Source of the DNA: an uncultured Caulobacterales bacterium
GTDB taxonomy: Bacteria; Pseudomonadota; Alphaproteobacteria; Caulobacterales; Maricaulaceae
Direction: 5' to 3'
Assembly: GCA_947503715.1 (NCBI GenBank)
Contig: CANNER010000004.1
Location: 62,001-126,000, forward strand
Length of the DNA: 64,000 bases
Shown here: one piece after another, positions 1-10,605 of the stretch
Layout: each line of letters opens with the position of its first letter
How positions within the stretch are numbered: position 1 is the first letter of the stretch
Notes under the pieces: generated by a model
What the model saw: the letters and a program-made list of their open reading frames with translations, nothing else
Databases searched by the model: none
Told to the model about the DNA's origin: nothing
Program-made: the position numbers and the translations under genes

Positions 1-937
1 CCTTCGCTTTGGACGCATCCCCGATCAGAAGTTCCACTTCGGCTGGACGATAGAACTCGGGGGCAATGACAATGCGTTTTTCACCCGTTTTCGCATCGCG
101 TCCTATTTCGTCCTCATCCTTCCCGGACCATTCTATATCGATATCCGCGCCTTTAAAGGCCATATCCACGAAAGACCGAACCGTTTCCGTGCGATTTGTC
201 GCGAGGACATAGGTGTCAGGTTTATCAGCCTGCAACATGGCATGCATACCTTGTACATATTCTTTAGCGTAGCCCCAATCGCGTTTCGCATCCATATTCC
301 CGAGGCGTAGAACCTCGCTTCTACCGGTCGCGATTTCAGCCACACCATGCGTAATTTTTCGCGTCACAAATTCACGTCCACGAAGTGGAGATTCGTGATT
401 AAAGAGAATTCCGGACGTTCCAAAAATACCATAACTTTCGCGGTAATTAATTGTCATCCAATGCGCATAAAGCTTTGCAACGCCATAAGGGCTGCGCGGG
501 TAAAAAGGCGTATCTTCCTTTTGCGGAATGGCCTGGACCTCACCAAACATTTCGGATGTGGAAGCTTGGTAAAATTTGATTTTTGGATTCACAATCCGAA
601 TCGCTTCCAATAGGTTCACCGGGCCGATACCGGTGATCTCCGCAGTCGTGATCGGCTGTTCAAAGGAGACACCGACAAAGGATTGCGCAGCAAGATTATA
701 GACCTCGTCAGGTTCGTGAACCTGCATAAGACGGATAGAACTGGACAAGTCTGTCAGGTCATATTCGACAAGCTTGAGGTTTTCATGGTTTGTCACGCCG
801 ACATAATCCAAGCGCCAGAAATCGACGCTGGATGTCCGACGATATGTGCCGATAACTTTGTAACCCAAGCCCAGAAGATATTCGGTTAAATACGCCCCGT
901 CCTGTCCGGTGATCCCTGTAACAATTGCTGTTTTCAT
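1..937 (-). CDS. gmd: GDP-mannose 4,6-dehydratase (3' end cut by window edge)
   Basis: Converts GDP-D-mannose to GDP-4-keto-6-deoxymannose, the precursor of GDP-fucose, GDP-rhamnose and GDP-perosamine type sugars. The first 312 codons are visible and the C-terminus lies outside the window. The protein opens with a Rossmann nucleotide loop ([11 protein letters not shown]), then has the family signature [13 protein letters not shown], the catalytic STSEMFG segment and the Tyr/Lys pair in [21 protein letters not shown] is also typical of Gmd. The ATG overlaps the stop of the upstream glycosyltransferase fusion by four bases (ATGA), so the two are probably translationally coupled. It fits the polysaccharide locus around it. 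Family assignment is very secure. Confidence 0.95.
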   Translation of the reverse strand, partial: MKTAIVTGITGQDGAYLTEYLLGLGYKVIGTYRRTSSVDFWRLDYVGVTNHENLKLVEYDLTDLSSSIRLMQVHEPDEVYNLAAQSFVGVSFEQPITTAEITGIGPVNLLEAIRIVNPKIKFYQASTSEMFGEVQAIPQKEDTPFYPRSPYGVAKLYAHWMTINYRESYGIFGTSGILFNHESPLRGREFVTRKITHGVAEIATGRSEVLRLGNMDAKRDWGYAKEYVQGMHAMLQADKPDTYVLATNRTETVRSFVDMAFKGADIDIEWSGKDEDEIGRDAKTGEKRIVIAPEFYRPAEVELLIGDASKAK

Positions 938-3900
938 TCTGCTGCTACTGCGGTTTCCGCAGTCCCTTCTTTTGCCCAATCCAGCATCGCCGCATAATGT
1001 TTGGCGATGTTCTGATATGCGTAATTTGCGTTGTGATAGTCCACACCGGCATAGGAAATGCCCGTCCAGATCTCTTGGTCCATATAGGCTTTAACAGCCA
1101 ATTCAGCGAAAGCTTTCGGATCATCCTCTTTCAGAATGACCTCAGCCAAACCTTCCTCGGCCATACCTTCAAACGCGATGGAGGTTCCGACCACGGGAAC
1201 ACCGACACCGATAGACGATGCGACTTTCCCCTTCAGGCCCGCCCCAAATCTCAGGGGCGCCAGTGTCAGACGCGTCTTCGATAACAGAGTGTCAAGATCG
1301 GGAACAAAGCCCTGAATAATGACGGAATCGGATGCATAAGCCTGGAATCGTTCAGGCATGGAGGACCCACAAATCCGCAAATTCACACCGGGCAATGCCG
1401 TCTCAATATGCGGCCAAATCTTTTCCATCATCCAATCGACAGCATCGACATTAGGCGGATGTTTATACCCGCCGATAAAGAGCATATCTTCCGTCGTGTC
1501 ATATTCGACCAGACGTTCGGAATGCGGACGGATCAGTGGAACGAGCCAAAGTTTTTCTGCTGGCACACCCAGGTCAAGAAGTACCTCCTCCTCGACAGAA
1601 GAGAGAATGATCGTGGCATCCGCTTTTTCAATATAGGAGAGTTCACGCTCGCGCATGACATCTGCTGCAGCGGCAACCTCGGCATCGCCCGTTGTTTCGG
1701 CGCGACGTTGCATCCGAAGAAAGTGCATGTCGACCGTATTATAAATCGTTTTGGCAGAGGGCAAACGTTCCTTAATTTTATCGAGGAACAGGTCAGCACT
1801 CTCCGCACGGCTCACAATGGCGTAGTCAAACATATCACCGCGATCATCGATGAACATATCGAGATTAGAGTAGAACGGGTGGTAGACGCATTCGATACCG
1901 AGCGCCTGCAGATCTTGTGTCGCTTTACCCCAATAGGCAAAATTTGATCCCGGCACAAAATGAACGCGGTAACCCTGCTCCACCAAAATTCGCATGGCAT
2001 AGACAGAATTAACAGAACCCGCATCCTTATCCGGCTCCGGCGTTTCCGCATCAATATAAAGAATGTGCCCTTTTACGGCACGGTCCGAGGCCAAGAACGG
2101 GGTCTGCGCATTTGGCAGATGATGTTTTAACGGCTCAGCCCAGCGCTCTTTAAATATCTTCTGATTGACGAGTTGATATTGTTTCGCGCCCGCATTCAAA
2201 TCCGTACCGGAGGACAAACCCTCAATATGCACAACAACGGAGGACGGTTGATAAACGACGCGGTAACCCATTTCGCGAACTTTGAAGCAGAGATCTGCAT
2301 CTTCATAATAAGCTTTTTCAAGGCCTTCGTTGAAACCACCAATCTCTTTCCAAAGCACAGTCGGGATCATTAAGGACGCGCCGGAAATATAATCGACATC
2401 TCGGACAAAATTATAAATCGGGTGATCGGCATTCTGCCCCTTCCCCCAATTCCAACCGGAGGCATCCTCCCAGATGATCCCACCGGCTTCTTGTAACTCA
2501 CCCGTTGGATACACAAGCTTTGAGCCCGCAATACCCACATTCCCATGTTCGCGGAATGTCGCGAGCAGATTTTCCATCCAGCCCGGTTTGACCAATGTGT
2601 CATTATTCAAAAAGATGAGGTATTCGCCCCGCGCATGCTCCGCCGCGCGATTACAGTTCAACAAAAAATGTAAATTTTTCGGGTGACGCACATAACGAAT
2701 ACCGGGAATTTCCTTAAGAATTTTATGGAAAGGATCCGGAGAGGCATCATCCGCAATAATAACCTCATAGGTACAAGACACGCGCTGTTGATAGATCGAC
2801 TTTAAACACGCAATCGTCTGACTGATCTCATTATAAACGGGGACAATAATAGAGATCACCGGATTGTCGACCTCTGGGAAAGCAAAATTAATCGTATTGT
2901 CGGTTGTCGGCAACGCCGTATTGGCCTCAACTTGCATGACTGGCGGTTGAAGGCGTTGCGCCAAACCCGTAGCTTTTCGCGCCATGCCGAGTTTTATCAT
3001 CTCAGGTAAGGGCAAACCACGACGGATCATCCGCAAAGTTGAGAATAAAAAGCTCTTTAGACCCGCTCTCAAAGGCGCGCGCTCGTAATATCCGAGCCGG
3101 TTTTCCAGAACCGAAACTTTGGCAGAAAATTCATCTTCAACCATCTTTGAGCGAAGGTTTTCCATCTCAATGGTTGTGTCTTGCATCTCTTTGATGCGAG
3201 TAATTTCGGTTAAATTATTTTCGGTCTTTTTAAGCGCTTCTTTTGTTTCATATAAGTCACCGCCAATCCGGTTAATTGTGTGAATCGCATCATCCAGGGC
3301 TTGCGTCTTATTTTCTAGTTCAGATTTATACTCAGCCTCTCGTTGACGCGTTTCAATCAAATTCCCCTTAAGGTCCGAAATCGAGTCTTTCAGGAAATCC
3401 AGTTCATCACGTCTCAATTCAATCTCGGCTTCTATGACCGCTAATTTCTTTGAATGACGAGTCTTAGCGGATTTGAGGTTTCTGTTAAGACGCTTCACTT
3501 CTTTCTCAATTTGAGACTTTTGTGTATCCGCATGTGATAATTTGGATTTTACATCAGAGATCGTTTTGACAAGCTCCACTTCTCTGTCTTTTAAATACTC
3601 TTCGGCTTCCCGTAATTTTCGGATCTCCAAGTTTAGCCCGTCCCTTTGCGCTTTTGCGCCTTCGGAGTCCTTAACCCTGGATTCGATATCACTTTTCAAG
3701 CGGTCGATTTGCTTTTCCGCCTCGGAGCGCGCGGCATCTTTTTGCGCAATGGTTTCGCGTAAAGAGGTAATATCCGCTTCGGTATTCGCCAATGTATTTC
3801 GGAGCGCCTCAATCGAGTTCGTCTCAGCCGTCAGCTCACGAATTTTGGAATCGCGTGCTTGTATAGCCGAGTCTAGAGCCGTGGATCTCTCTCTCTCTTC

Positions 3901-4905
3901 GGCAAATGTTTCCTTTATCGCATTCGCTTTTTTGACATAGTCATCCAGCGCTTCAGCTTTTTCATCATATTCCGCCTGAAGACGTTTTCTTTCAGACAAA
4001 AGTTGAGCATTCTGCTCTTCCGCCTGCTTTAAAGTTTCTAAACGATGTTCAGGAACCGTGAGCATTTTTGCGGATTTCGGTAGCAGACTCTTCCCGGCCT
4101 TGAGTGTTTTCACATCAAAAGTGACGGACTCGAGATAGGTTGATGCCGCAGACCAATGCGCAAATAAATCATTGTCAGTCTTAGCCAGTAATGCGTCATA
4201 AGATGTATCATCTTTTCCAGATACAGACTCTCTTTGCCCGACGATTCGGCCAATCATATCAATCATACTCGGCGTAGCCTGAAGTTTCAGATGCGGAAGG
4301 GCCTGCGTCATCGCCTCAACGATACTATCTGATGTTAAGGAAGTGAGCCGTTCAAACAGAACAACGGGGGGCTGATGCGCGGACAGAACTTCACCTAAAG
4401 TACTTAACTGAGATTGCACGACGAGGTCTGCCGCTGCTTCTGAAAACCCATTACGCTTAGATATGGAGGCCTTGACCTTGGACGGCCGCCGCAGCGCACC
4501 TATAACATGCAGGTCATGACCTGACTTTTCCGCAACGCGTGGCCAAATCGGAAGAAGAACTGCAAGACGAGGATCCTTGATAAGCTTGTTTGAGCCGTTA
4601 TCGAAATCAGTCGCAAGAACATTAACTAAACTATCAATCGCCTGATCCGCGGCTTCGGTGTCCGGCCACGCGTCTGGTAGCGCCGCCGCCGTTGTCCAAT
4701 CAACACCTAAGGCTTCGAAGAGCGCATCATGGGCCGCAACAATTTTTGAATTTTCCCAAAATCCACGTGGATTATCAAAGGCAGGCAGCATTAAGGTCCG
4801 CCCGAGATCAAGCCCGAGAACAGAGAGAACCTGCGTGCAGACGGACGTCCCGGATCTATGGACGCCGACGACAAGTTGTATGACGGGTTTGTCTGTTTTG
4901 GACAC
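934..4905 (-). CDS. sulfotransferase / coiled-coil / GT2 / GT4-like glycosyltransferase fusion
   Basis: A 1323-residue multidomain protein. Residues about 1-250 look like a P-loop sulfotransferase, with GVHRSGTS as the 5'-phosphosulfate loop, IKDPRL, and [13 protein letters not shown] as a possible PAPS 3'-phosphate site. Residues about 285-610 are a highly charged heptad-rich coiled coil. Residues about 680-910 are a GT2 domain ([25 protein letters not shown], and YYEDADLC near the expected catalytic base). Residues about 945-1300 are a GT4-like domain ([18 protein letters not shown], then [20 protein letters not shown] near the C-terminus). It starts with GTG; the sulfotransferase loop begins close behind, so little can be missing. 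Role inferred: sugar transfer, perhaps with sulfation, in surface polysaccharide synthesis. Acceptor and linkage are unknown. Confidence 0.85.
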   Translation of the reverse strand: MSKTDKPVIQLVVGVHRSGTSVCTQVLSVLGLDLGRTLMLPAFDNPRGFWENSKIVAAHDALFEALGVDWTTAAALPDAWPDTEAADQAIDSLVNVLATDFDNGSNKLIKDPRLAVLLPIWPRVAEKSGHDLHVIGALRRPSKVKASISKRNGFSEAAADLVVQSQLSTLGEVLSAHQPPVVLFERLTSLTSDSIVEAMTQALPHLKLQATPSMIDMIGRIVGQRESVSGKDDTSYDALLAKTDNDLFAHWSAASTYLESVTFDVKTLKAGKSLLPKSAKMLTVPEHRLETLKQAEEQNAQLLSERKRLQAEYDEKAEALDDYVKKANAIKETFAEERERSTALDSAIQARDSKIRELTAETNSIEALRNTLANTEADITSLRETIAQKDAARSEAEKQIDRLKSDIESRVKDSEGAKAQRDGLNLEIRKLREAEEYLKDREVELVKTISDVKSKLSHADTQKSQIEKEVKRLNRNLKSAKTRHSKKLAVIEAEIELRRDELDFLKDSISDLKGNLIETRQREAEYKSELENKTQALDDAIHTINRIGGDLYETKEALKKTENNLTEITRIKEMQDTTIEMENLRSKMVEDEFSAKVSVLENRLGYYERAPLRAGLKSFLFSTLRMIRRGLPLPEMIKLGMARKATGLAQRLQPPVMQVEANTALPTTDNTINFAFPEVDNPVISIIVPVYNEISQTIACLKSIYQQRVSCTYEVIIADDASPDPFHKILKEIPGIRYVRHPKNLHFLLNCNRAAEHARGEYLIFLNNDTLVKPGWMENLLATFREHGNVGIAGSKLVYPTGELQEAGGIIWEDASGWNWGKGQNADHPIYNFVRDVDYISGASLMIPTVLWKEIGGFNEGLEKAYYEDADLCFKVREMGYRVVYQPSSVVVHIEGLSSGTDLNAGAKQYQLVNQKIFKERWAEPLKHHLPNAQTPFLASDRAVKGHILYIDAETPEPDKDAGSVNSVYAMRILVEQGYRVHFVPGSNFAYWGKATQDLQALGIECVYHPFYSNLDMFIDDRGDMFDYAIVSRAESADLFLDKIKERLPSAKTIYNTVDMHFLRMQRRAETTGDAEVAAAADVMRERELSYIEKADATIILSSVEEEVLLDLGVPAEKLWLVPLIRPHSERLVEYDTTEDMLFIGGYKHPPNVDAVDWMMEKIWPHIETALPGVNLRICGSSMPERFQAYASDSVIIQGFVPDLDTLLSKTRLTLAPLRFGAGLKGKVASSIGVGVPVVGTSIAFEGMAEEGLAEVILKEDDPKAFAELAVKAYMDQEIWTGISYAGVDYHNANYAYQNIAKHYAAMLDWAKEGTAETAVAAE

Positions 4906-4950
4906 GAAGGAAAACGCCTATTTTGTTAGGATGTGGCTGGCCGCGAAGAC

Positions 4951-5694
4951 TTAAATACCACCGGACTTTACGGCTTTGTAGAGGTCCATGTCTATCGCAT
5001 TGAGTGCTAAGAGTGCATCAAAGGTCTCTTCGCCAATCCGTTCTGCGAATTTGGCAACATTTTCTTCGACGGTTCGACCACGTGACGTCACATTTTCATG
5101 CACACTGACCGCTTCAAAGTCAGGAAAATGTGGACGAATCAGAGCTTGAAACTCCAACATGGACGCATCGAATGTCTCAACAAGGCCCACAACCGGAAAT
5201 GCCTCTAATGCTTTACGGGCCCGTGGTTCAAAGAGCTGCATTTGCTTATTTGGCGTAAAGTCATGGAAATCCTTAAGACGGAACGCGTGAAATTCTTGCA
5301 CTTGCCAAGGGTTAGGCGTCGACACCCGCCAATCCATATAATATTTGAAATCGCCTTCCTTGGCCTTGATCGAACCCGGTGTTTGCGCATCCTGTTTCCG
5401 CTCAAAATCATAGGCTGACCGGATGCGATCAATCGGATGACGGAAGAAGAAAATTGGAATGATTTCAATATCTTCATATTCCGGTACGGTTACAACAGCC
5501 GTGTGGGAACTGACCGCATCATATTGAGGGTTTTCACGAATGAATTTGATCAAGTCCTCCGGATCAAGCTTTCGGTTGTTCGGCCCTTCAATTTCAATCC
5601 AACGCTCGCCGAAATTACGTTGTAGGATCGTATCAACAGACGTGCCTGCATTCTTGAAAAGGTGGAAATGGACGATAACGGGACGTTTTGACAT
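4951..5694 (-). CDS. sulfotransferase family protein
   Basis: A 247-residue P-loop protein beginning IVHFHLFKNAGTSVDTIL. The KNAGTS loop is typical of carbohydrate-type sulfotransferases, where it binds the 5'-phosphosulfate of PAPS. FFRHPIDRIRSAYDF matches the 3'-phosphate binding strand and serine. It probably sulfates a sugar or lipid in the polysaccharide pathway, but the substrate cannot be read from sequence. I chose the ATG at 5694 over an in-frame TTG 39 bases upstream because the P-loop follows it at the usual distance. The gene lies 45 bases before the large glycosyltransferase fusion, which has its own sulfotransferase-like domain. Confidence 0.82.
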   Translation of the reverse strand: MSKRPVIVHFHLFKNAGTSVDTILQRNFGERWIEIEGPNNRKLDPEDLIKFIRENPQYDAVSSHTAVVTVPEYEDIEIIPIFFFRHPIDRIRSAYDFERKQDAQTPGSIKAKEGDFKYYMDWRVSTPNPWQVQEFHAFRLKDFHDFTPNKQMQLFEPRARKALEAFPVVGLVETFDASMLEFQALIRPHFPDFEAVSVHENVTSRGRTVEENVAKFAERIGEETFDALLALNAIDMDLYKAVKSGGI

Positions 5695-5806
5695 TTTAGC
5701 GCCTGAATAGTGGGGCCGTCGGAGTGACGGCAAAGCATAGTTCCGCGCCCCTTACGAAAGGGACCGCGACTCTTCAACCCCACATTCGAGGTAATGGCCT
5801 TATCGC

Positions 5807-7048
5807 TTACACCGGTTGACGATCATGAACCGTTCGCCAATCCGCTCCATCAAAGAAGACCAGCGCCATTCCGCCAACGGCATCCGATACCATTGCGATA
5901 CTGCCGCCGCCCTGCCCTGCAGGAAGCGTTGCAACCGTGTAAGTCTGCATGCGAACCGCCCCCTGAACATCCAACATGGCTTCAATCGGTTGAATATTCG
6001 GGCCGACGCGCATCCCTGTTGCCGTATCCACTATAAAGGCCCCATCACCCGCAGGGACAAATGTGATATCGGCATCGAGTCCTGCAGCGGTATTTTTAAA
6101 AACGAAAGAGAGATCATCCGGATCATCCTTTTCCGTAAACCGCCAATACAGACTCGTTCGGGGAAGAACGTTTGAACCATTTCGCGTCACGACCGTGCTG
6201 GTGAGTTGCAGACCCTGCCAGAACGGATTACCCGTATTCTTGCCCCCGCACCCGACAAAGACGAAGGCGGTCCCATCCGCCAGTGTTTCATCAGAGGTCG
6301 GCTTTTCAAAACTCATATTGCCTTGCCGCGTTCGGATATAGCTGACACCAGCCTTATTTCCGCTATCCACATCGAATTCCAGCTGTTGCCCGTCCGGCAA
6401 ACGCAGATTTGCCGTCCAAGGATCGACGTGAAATACCTCGTTAAAGGCCTGACCATTTCCGCTCACCTTGAGCGAAAAATCATTATTGCCCACGAGTCCG
6501 AATTCCGCATGGCCTTGGAAATCATTCTGGAACACGAAGGAGGCCGTCTCTCCGCTAGAAGATTTATTCACGACGCAGCGGTGGCTCGCGCCGGCATGGG
6601 TGAAGAGTGTGGCATCTGATGACACGGCCAGTCGGTTAGTGCCGTCCGCAGTTGCATTGATGCCCAGTTGGGTCAGAGAGCTGAGATCATCACCGCTCCC
6701 ACCAATAACCTGCCAATCCGACCCGTCGAAAACGGCAAACCGCGCTTCATCCTCGACCCAGACCTGCCACCCCATCTCAGGCGGATAGGTCAGATAGCCA
6801 CCCTCCTGATACCGTATCAGACTGCCGGGCGGTCTTTCCCAGTCCCCTTGCGGGTCAGGAACGATATAGCCGCGACCCTCTTCTGGAGACACAGGCGGCG
6901 CGGTCATCGTTCGACTGACCACCCGGGTTTGCACGCGAATATCCAACGCTTTGAGTGCTTCATTATGCGTAATATAACTCAGCGCCTGCCCCGGCATGAT
7001 ATAAGGCAGGCCAAGTGAAGGTGTTTGTTGTTGAGCGAGCGTGGGCAT
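5807..7048 (-). CDS. DUF2793 domain protein, phage tail-fibre-like
   Basis: A 413-residue protein. Its first 120 residues match the DUF2793 pattern as I know it: LPYIMPGQALSYITHNEALKALD, then PPVSPEEGRGYIVP and a Trp-rich GWQVWVEDEARFAVFDG. The rest (for example LGINATADGTNRLAVSS) resembles the beta-rich C-terminal part of alphaproteobacterial phage and gene-transfer-agent tail-fibre proteins. ATG at 7048 is preferred over the in-frame ATG at 7078 because AAGGA lies eight bases before it. No other phage gene is nearby. It is the first gene of the minus-strand polysaccharide operon, so it may be a surface- or glycan-binding protein rather than a virion part. That role is inference. Confidence 0.75.
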   Translation of the reverse strand: MPTLAQQQTPSLGLPYIMPGQALSYITHNEALKALDIRVQTRVVSRTMTAPPVSPEEGRGYIVPDPQGDWERPPGSLIRYQEGGYLTYPPEMGWQVWVEDEARFAVFDGSDWQVIGGSGDDLSSLTQLGINATADGTNRLAVSSDATLFTHAGASHRCVVNKSSSGETASFVFQNDFQGHAEFGLVGNNDFSLKVSGNGQAFNEVFHVDPWTANLRLPDGQQLEFDVDSGNKAGVSYIRTRQGNMSFEKPTSDETLADGTAFVFVGCGGKNTGNPFWQGLQLTSTVVTRNGSNVLPRTSLYWRFTEKDDPDDLSFVFKNTAAGLDADITFVPAGDGAFIVDTATGMRVGPNIQPIEAMLDVQGAVRMQTYTVATLPAGQGGGSIAMVSDAVGGMALVFFDGADWRTVHDRQPV

Positions 7049-7172
7049 CTGTGAGATCCTTGTTGAATTGACTTTCATAGAAACTAGCCGACCCCGTAAA
7101 AGTGAGGATCATGTTCTTCTTAAAGGCGGATTGGCCTTCCCTGTTGATGCGGGACCAACCAAGCGTTAAGAC

Positions 7173-7198
7173 GCGACAAAATGCGACGGTTTTGTCGC
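7173..7198. promoter_or_regulatory. inverted repeat between divergent polysaccharide operons
   Basis: Perfect nine-base arms GCGACAAAA (7173-7181) and TTTTGTCGC (7190-7198) flank an eight-base spacer that contains a third GCGAC. It lies 20 bases before the rfbC ATG, in the 169-bp gap between the divergent DUF2793 and rfbC genes, so it could be an operator for one or both. No run of T follows, so a terminator is unlikely. No clear sigma-70 promoter could be assigned. Confidence 0.5.
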
Positions 7199-7217
7199 AC
7201 TTATATTGGGATCAATC

Positions 7218-7784
7218 ATGAAGTTCGAACGCACGTCCATACCCGACGTCGTCATCGTGACGCCGCGCCGTTTTGGCGATGCGCGCGGCTATTTCATGGA
7301 AACCTATAAGCGGCAGGCCTTTCTTGAGGCGACCGGGCATGATCCTGTTTTTGTGCAGGATAATTTCTCGCTCTCCGCCAAAAAAGGCACGATTCGAGGC
7401 CTTCATTTCCAGACACCACCCCATGCACAGGGGAAACTCGTCCGCTGTCCACGCGGGGCTTTGTTGGATATCGCCGTGGATGCACGGATCGGGTCACCAA
7501 CTTATAAACAATGGGTCGCGGTCGAATTGACGGGCGAAAATGACAAACAACTCTGGGTGCCCCCTGGGTTTCTCCACGGGTTCCGGACACTCGCGCCGGA
7601 CACTGAAATTGCCTATAAATGCACGGACTATTATGCGCCGGAGTGCGATGGGTCAGTCATGTGGAATGATTCCGACTTAAACGTGGATTGGGGCGTGGAT
7701 TCGGGGGATGCACTCCTCTCTGAAAAAGACCAAAAGGCACAGAGTTTTGCCGATTTCGACAATCCGTTTACCTATCAAGGATAA
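7218..7784 (+). CDS. rfbC: dTDP-4-dehydrorhamnose 3,5-epimerase
   Basis: 188 residues, the usual RmlC length. It catalyses the double epimerisation of dTDP-4-keto-6-deoxyglucose in dTDP-L-rhamnose synthesis. Key features are the cupin core with catalytic His63 in RGLHFQ, the phosphate-binding LVRC segment and LWVPPGFLHGF. The ATG at 7218 is preferred over an in-frame TTG at 7206 because MKFERTSIPDV is the normal family start. It is the first gene of rfbCBDA, with rfbB starting three bases after its stop. Confidence 0.95.
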   Translation: MKFERTSIPDVVIVTPRRFGDARGYFMETYKRQAFLEATGHDPVFVQDNFSLSAKKGTIRGLHFQTPPHAQGKLVRCPRGALLDIAVDARIGSPTYKQWVAVELTGENDKQLWVPPGFLHGFRTLAPDTEIAYKCTDYYAPECDGSVMWNDSDLNVDWGVDSGDALLSEKDQKAQSFADFDNPFTYQG

Positions 7785-7787
7785 ATC

Positions 7788-8843
7788 ATGAAAATCATTG
7801 TTACCGGAGGCGCAGGTTTCATTGGCTCCGCCGTTATCCGACAAGCCATTAAAGACGGTCATTCTGTGATCAATGTGGATTGCCTGACCTATGCGGCCAA
7901 TCTGGAATCCCTGAAATCCGTCTCGGATAGTCCGAATTACGCATTTGAGAAGCTCGATATCAATGACGGCCCGGCCATGATGAGCCTGTTCGACCGTCAT
8001 CAACCTGACGCGATTATGCATCTGGCAGCAGAATCTCACGTAGACCGTTCCATCGACAGTCCAGGGGAGTTCATCCAGACGAATGTGATCGGGACGTTCA
8101 ACCTCCTCCACGGAGCCCGTGTTTACTGGGATAGTCTAACGGGTGAGAAGAAAGAGAATTTCCGCTTCCACCATATTTCGACTGATGAAGTGTACGGCGA
8201 TCTGGAACTGGACGATCCGGCATTTGAGGAAACCACCAGCTATGATCCGTCTTCCCCATATTCCGCTTCGAAAGCGGCGTCGGACCATCTCGTCCGGGCT
8301 TGGGCGCGGACATATAAACTCCCCACGCTGATTACAAATTGTTCCAACAATTACGGGCCGTTCCAATTTCCGGAAAAGCTGATCCCCGTTGTCATCCTGA
8401 AAGCGCTGCACCGCAACGCCATTCCCGTTTACGGCGCGGGCGATAATATCCGCGACTGGCTCTATGTCGACGATCACGCGGATGCGCTGCTAACCGTCCT
8501 ACAAAAAGGTGCCATTGGCGAGACCTACAATATTGGCGGAAACAATGAGCGGACCAATCTGGAGCTCGTCAAAACAATCTGCGGATTGATGGATGCGCGA
8601 GTCGAAGATGGCTTCAAACATGAAGACCTTATCACATTCGTCACAGACCGCCCCGGCCATGACCGCCGTTATGCGATCAATGCGTCCAAGATTGAAAATG
8701 ATCTGGAGTGGACACCGTCCGTGTCTTGGAATGAAGGCTTTGAGCAGACAATCAATTGGTACCTAGAAAATGAGGATTGGTGGAGACCTCTCGTGAAGGC
8801 CGATATGTTCGGTGCCCGTTTGGGACTCGAAGGCAAAAAGTAA
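7788..8843 (+). CDS. rfbB: dTDP-glucose 4,6-dehydratase
   Basis: 351 residues, an extended short-chain dehydrogenase. It converts dTDP-glucose to dTDP-4-keto-6-deoxyglucose using a bound NAD. Visible features are the N-terminal GGAGFIG nucleotide loop, [22 protein letters not shown] (catalytic Thr-Asp-Glu), [12 protein letters not shown] with the Tyr/Lys pair near residue 158, and [14 protein letters not shown]. All are diagnostic of RmlB. Its TAA overlaps the ATG of rfbD (TAATG). Confidence 0.97.
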   Translation: MKIIVTGGAGFIGSAVIRQAIKDGHSVINVDCLTYAANLESLKSVSDSPNYAFEKLDINDGPAMMSLFDRHQPDAIMHLAAESHVDRSIDSPGEFIQTNVIGTFNLLHGARVYWDSLTGEKKENFRFHHISTDEVYGDLELDDPAFEETTSYDPSSPYSASKAASDHLVRAWARTYKLPTLITNCSNNYGPFQFPEKLIPVVILKALHRNAIPVYGAGDNIRDWLYVDDHADALLTVLQKGAIGETYNIGGNNERTNLELVKTICGLMDARVEDGFKHEDLITFVTDRPGHDRRYAINASKIENDLEWTPSVSWNEGFEQTINWYLENEDWWRPLVKADMFGARLGLEGKK

Positions 8844-9724
8844 TGTCCCTGCGTCTTGCCGTCATCGGAAAGACCGGGCAACTCGCCCGCGCCCTCCTGC
8901 GCGAGGGTGAGGATATGGGTCACGAGATCATTGCACTTGGCCGTGATGCGCTCGACCTGACAGCGTCGCCACAAGAGATTGAGATGGCCGTCGAGATGCT
9001 ACCGTCGGGCGTAGACGCACTCATTATCGCCGCTGCTTACACCGCCGTAGACGCAGCAGAAAGCGATGCAGACACCGCCTATGCCGTCAATGCCGCGGCT
9101 CCCGCCGCGATTGCACGCGCCTGCGCCCGCCATGATATTCCGCTGGTCCACATCTCGACGGATTACGTGTTCGACGGCGAGGCCGACCAACCCTATATGC
9201 CGGATGATGATACGGACCCACCGGGCGTATACGGCGCGTCAAAACTGGACGGCGAATTGGCGGTTCTGTCCTCAGGCGCAAGAGCGGTTATCCTTCGCAC
9301 ATCCTGGGTGTTTGACGGGACCGGCAAGAACTTCCTGACAACCATGTTGCGCCTGTCCGAAACGCGAGACGAATTGCGCGTTGTGGACGATCAAATCGGT
9401 CGCCCAACCTATGCCGGACATCTCGCTCGCGCGGTTATCAAAGCGGCAGAAACGCTCGCGACAGAACCGGATTTGGAAACCTCTGTTCATCACGTCACAG
9501 GTGGCGGAGAACCTATTAGCTGGGCGGATTTCGCCGTGGCCATTTTCCAATCCACAGACCGCAACACGCGTGTCGAACGAATTCCGGGCAGTGAATACCC
9601 GACACCCGCAGAAAGACCTTCCTATTCCGTGCTGGACACGGATAGTTTCGAACGAACATTCCGTCATCCCCTACCCGAGTGGCAAAAGGGATTGGCGGCA
9701 GCTTTAATGGAGCGCACAGAATGA
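8843..9724 (+). CDS. rfbD: dTDP-4-dehydrorhamnose reductase
   Basis: 293 residues. NADPH-dependent reduction of dTDP-4-keto-rhamnose to dTDP-L-rhamnose, the last step of the pathway. It has the GKTGQLARALL nucleotide loop, the family sequence STDYVFDGEADQPY, VYGASKLDGE with the catalytic Tyr and Lys, and RTSWVF. The start at 8843 overlaps the rfbB stop; longer in-frame extensions would run back into rfbB and are not supported. The stop overlaps the rfbA ATG (ATGA). Confidence 0.96.
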   Translation: MSLRLAVIGKTGQLARALLREGEDMGHEIIALGRDALDLTASPQEIEMAVEMLPSGVDALIIAAAYTAVDAAESDADTAYAVNAAAPAAIARACARHDIPLVHISTDYVFDGEADQPYMPDDDTDPPGVYGASKLDGELAVLSSGARAVILRTSWVFDGTGKNFLTTMLRLSETRDELRVVDDQIGRPTYAGHLARAVIKAAETLATEPDLETSVHHVTGGGEPISWADFAVAIFQSTDRNTRVERIPGSEYPTPAERPSYSVLDTDSFERTFRHPLPEWQKGLAAALMERTE

Positions 9725-10605
9725 CAAAACAACGCAAAGGCATCATCCTCGCCGGAGGAACAGGCTCACGCCTGCATCCCGCCACGATCACGGTCAGCAA
9801 ACAGCTCATGCCGGTTTTCGACAAGCCGATGATTTATTATCCGCTTTCCGTCCTCGTACAGGCAGGTATTCAGGACATCCTGATGATCACAACGCCGCAC
9901 GATCAAGCGCAGTTCCAAAAATTGCTGGGCGACGGGAAAGCCTGGGGATTAAACATTGAATGGGCGGTGCAACCGTCACCCGATGGATTAGCCCAAGCCC
10001 TTATCATCGCGGAAGATTTCCTCGACGGCGCGCCGTCCGCGCTCATCCTTGGCGACAACCTCTTCTTCGGCTCAGGTTTCGCCAAAACCATCAAAAGATC
10101 AGTCAAAGATACGGGCGGTGCGACCGTGTTTGGCTTCCACGTGAAGAACCCTTCGGATTACGGCGTTGTCGGATTTGACAAGGATATGAACGCGATCTCC
10201 CTCGTCGAAAAGCCGAAGAAACCCGCCTCCAATTACGCCGTCACAGGGCTTTATTTTTATGACGAGCACGCGCCGAAATATGCCAAGACTGTGACACCTT
10301 CCGCAAGGGGCGAGTTGGAAATCACGGCGCTGAACGAGATTTATCTCAACCGTTCGGAGCTGCGCGTTGAACTCTTGGACGAAGGCACAACATGGCTGGA
10401 TACAGGCACGCATCGCTCCCTCCTCGCAGCCGCGCAATTCGTCGCCGTGATGGAAGACCGTCAGGGTACTCGTATTTGCTGTCCGGAAGTCGAGAGTTTC
10501 CGCCAAGGGTGGCTGACGAAAGACGAGCTCCTCACGCTGGCGGAACCGCTCAAGAAATCCGGCTATGGCAATTACCTCGCCAAGGTCGCCGAGAGCGAGC
10601 ACTGA
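9721..10605 (+). CDS. rfbA: glucose-1-phosphate thymidylyltransferase
   Basis: 294 residues. Makes dTDP-glucose from dTTP and glucose-1-phosphate, the entry step of dTDP-rhamnose synthesis. It carries the nucleotidyltransferase signature ILAGGTGSRLHPAT, followed by SKQLMPVFDKPMIYYPL, LILGDNLFFG and the C-terminal FRQGWLTKDEL typical of RmlA. It overlaps rfbD by four bases and is the last gene of the rhamnose set. An ABC importer follows with another four-base overlap, so the two units may be co-transcribed although unrelated in function. Confidence 0.97.
   Translation: MTKQRKGIILAGGTGSRLHPATITVSKQLMPVFDKPMIYYPLSVLVQAGIQDILMITTPHDQAQFQKLLGDGKAWGLNIEWAVQPSPDGLAQALIIAEDFLDGAPSALILGDNLFFGSGFAKTIKRSVKDTGGATVFGFHVKNPSDYGVVGFDKDMNAISLVEKPKKPASNYAVTGLYFYDEHAPKYAKTVTPSARGELEITALNEIYLNRSELRVELLDEGTTWLDTGTHRSLLAAAQFVAVMEDRQGTRICCPEVESFRQGWLTKDELLTLAEPLKKSGYGNYLAKVAESEH

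Noticed and set aside
1-10605. A prophage or gene-transfer agent suggested by the DUF2793 gene
   Set aside because: No capsid, portal, terminase, tail or integrase gene is nearby; all neighbours are glycan genes.
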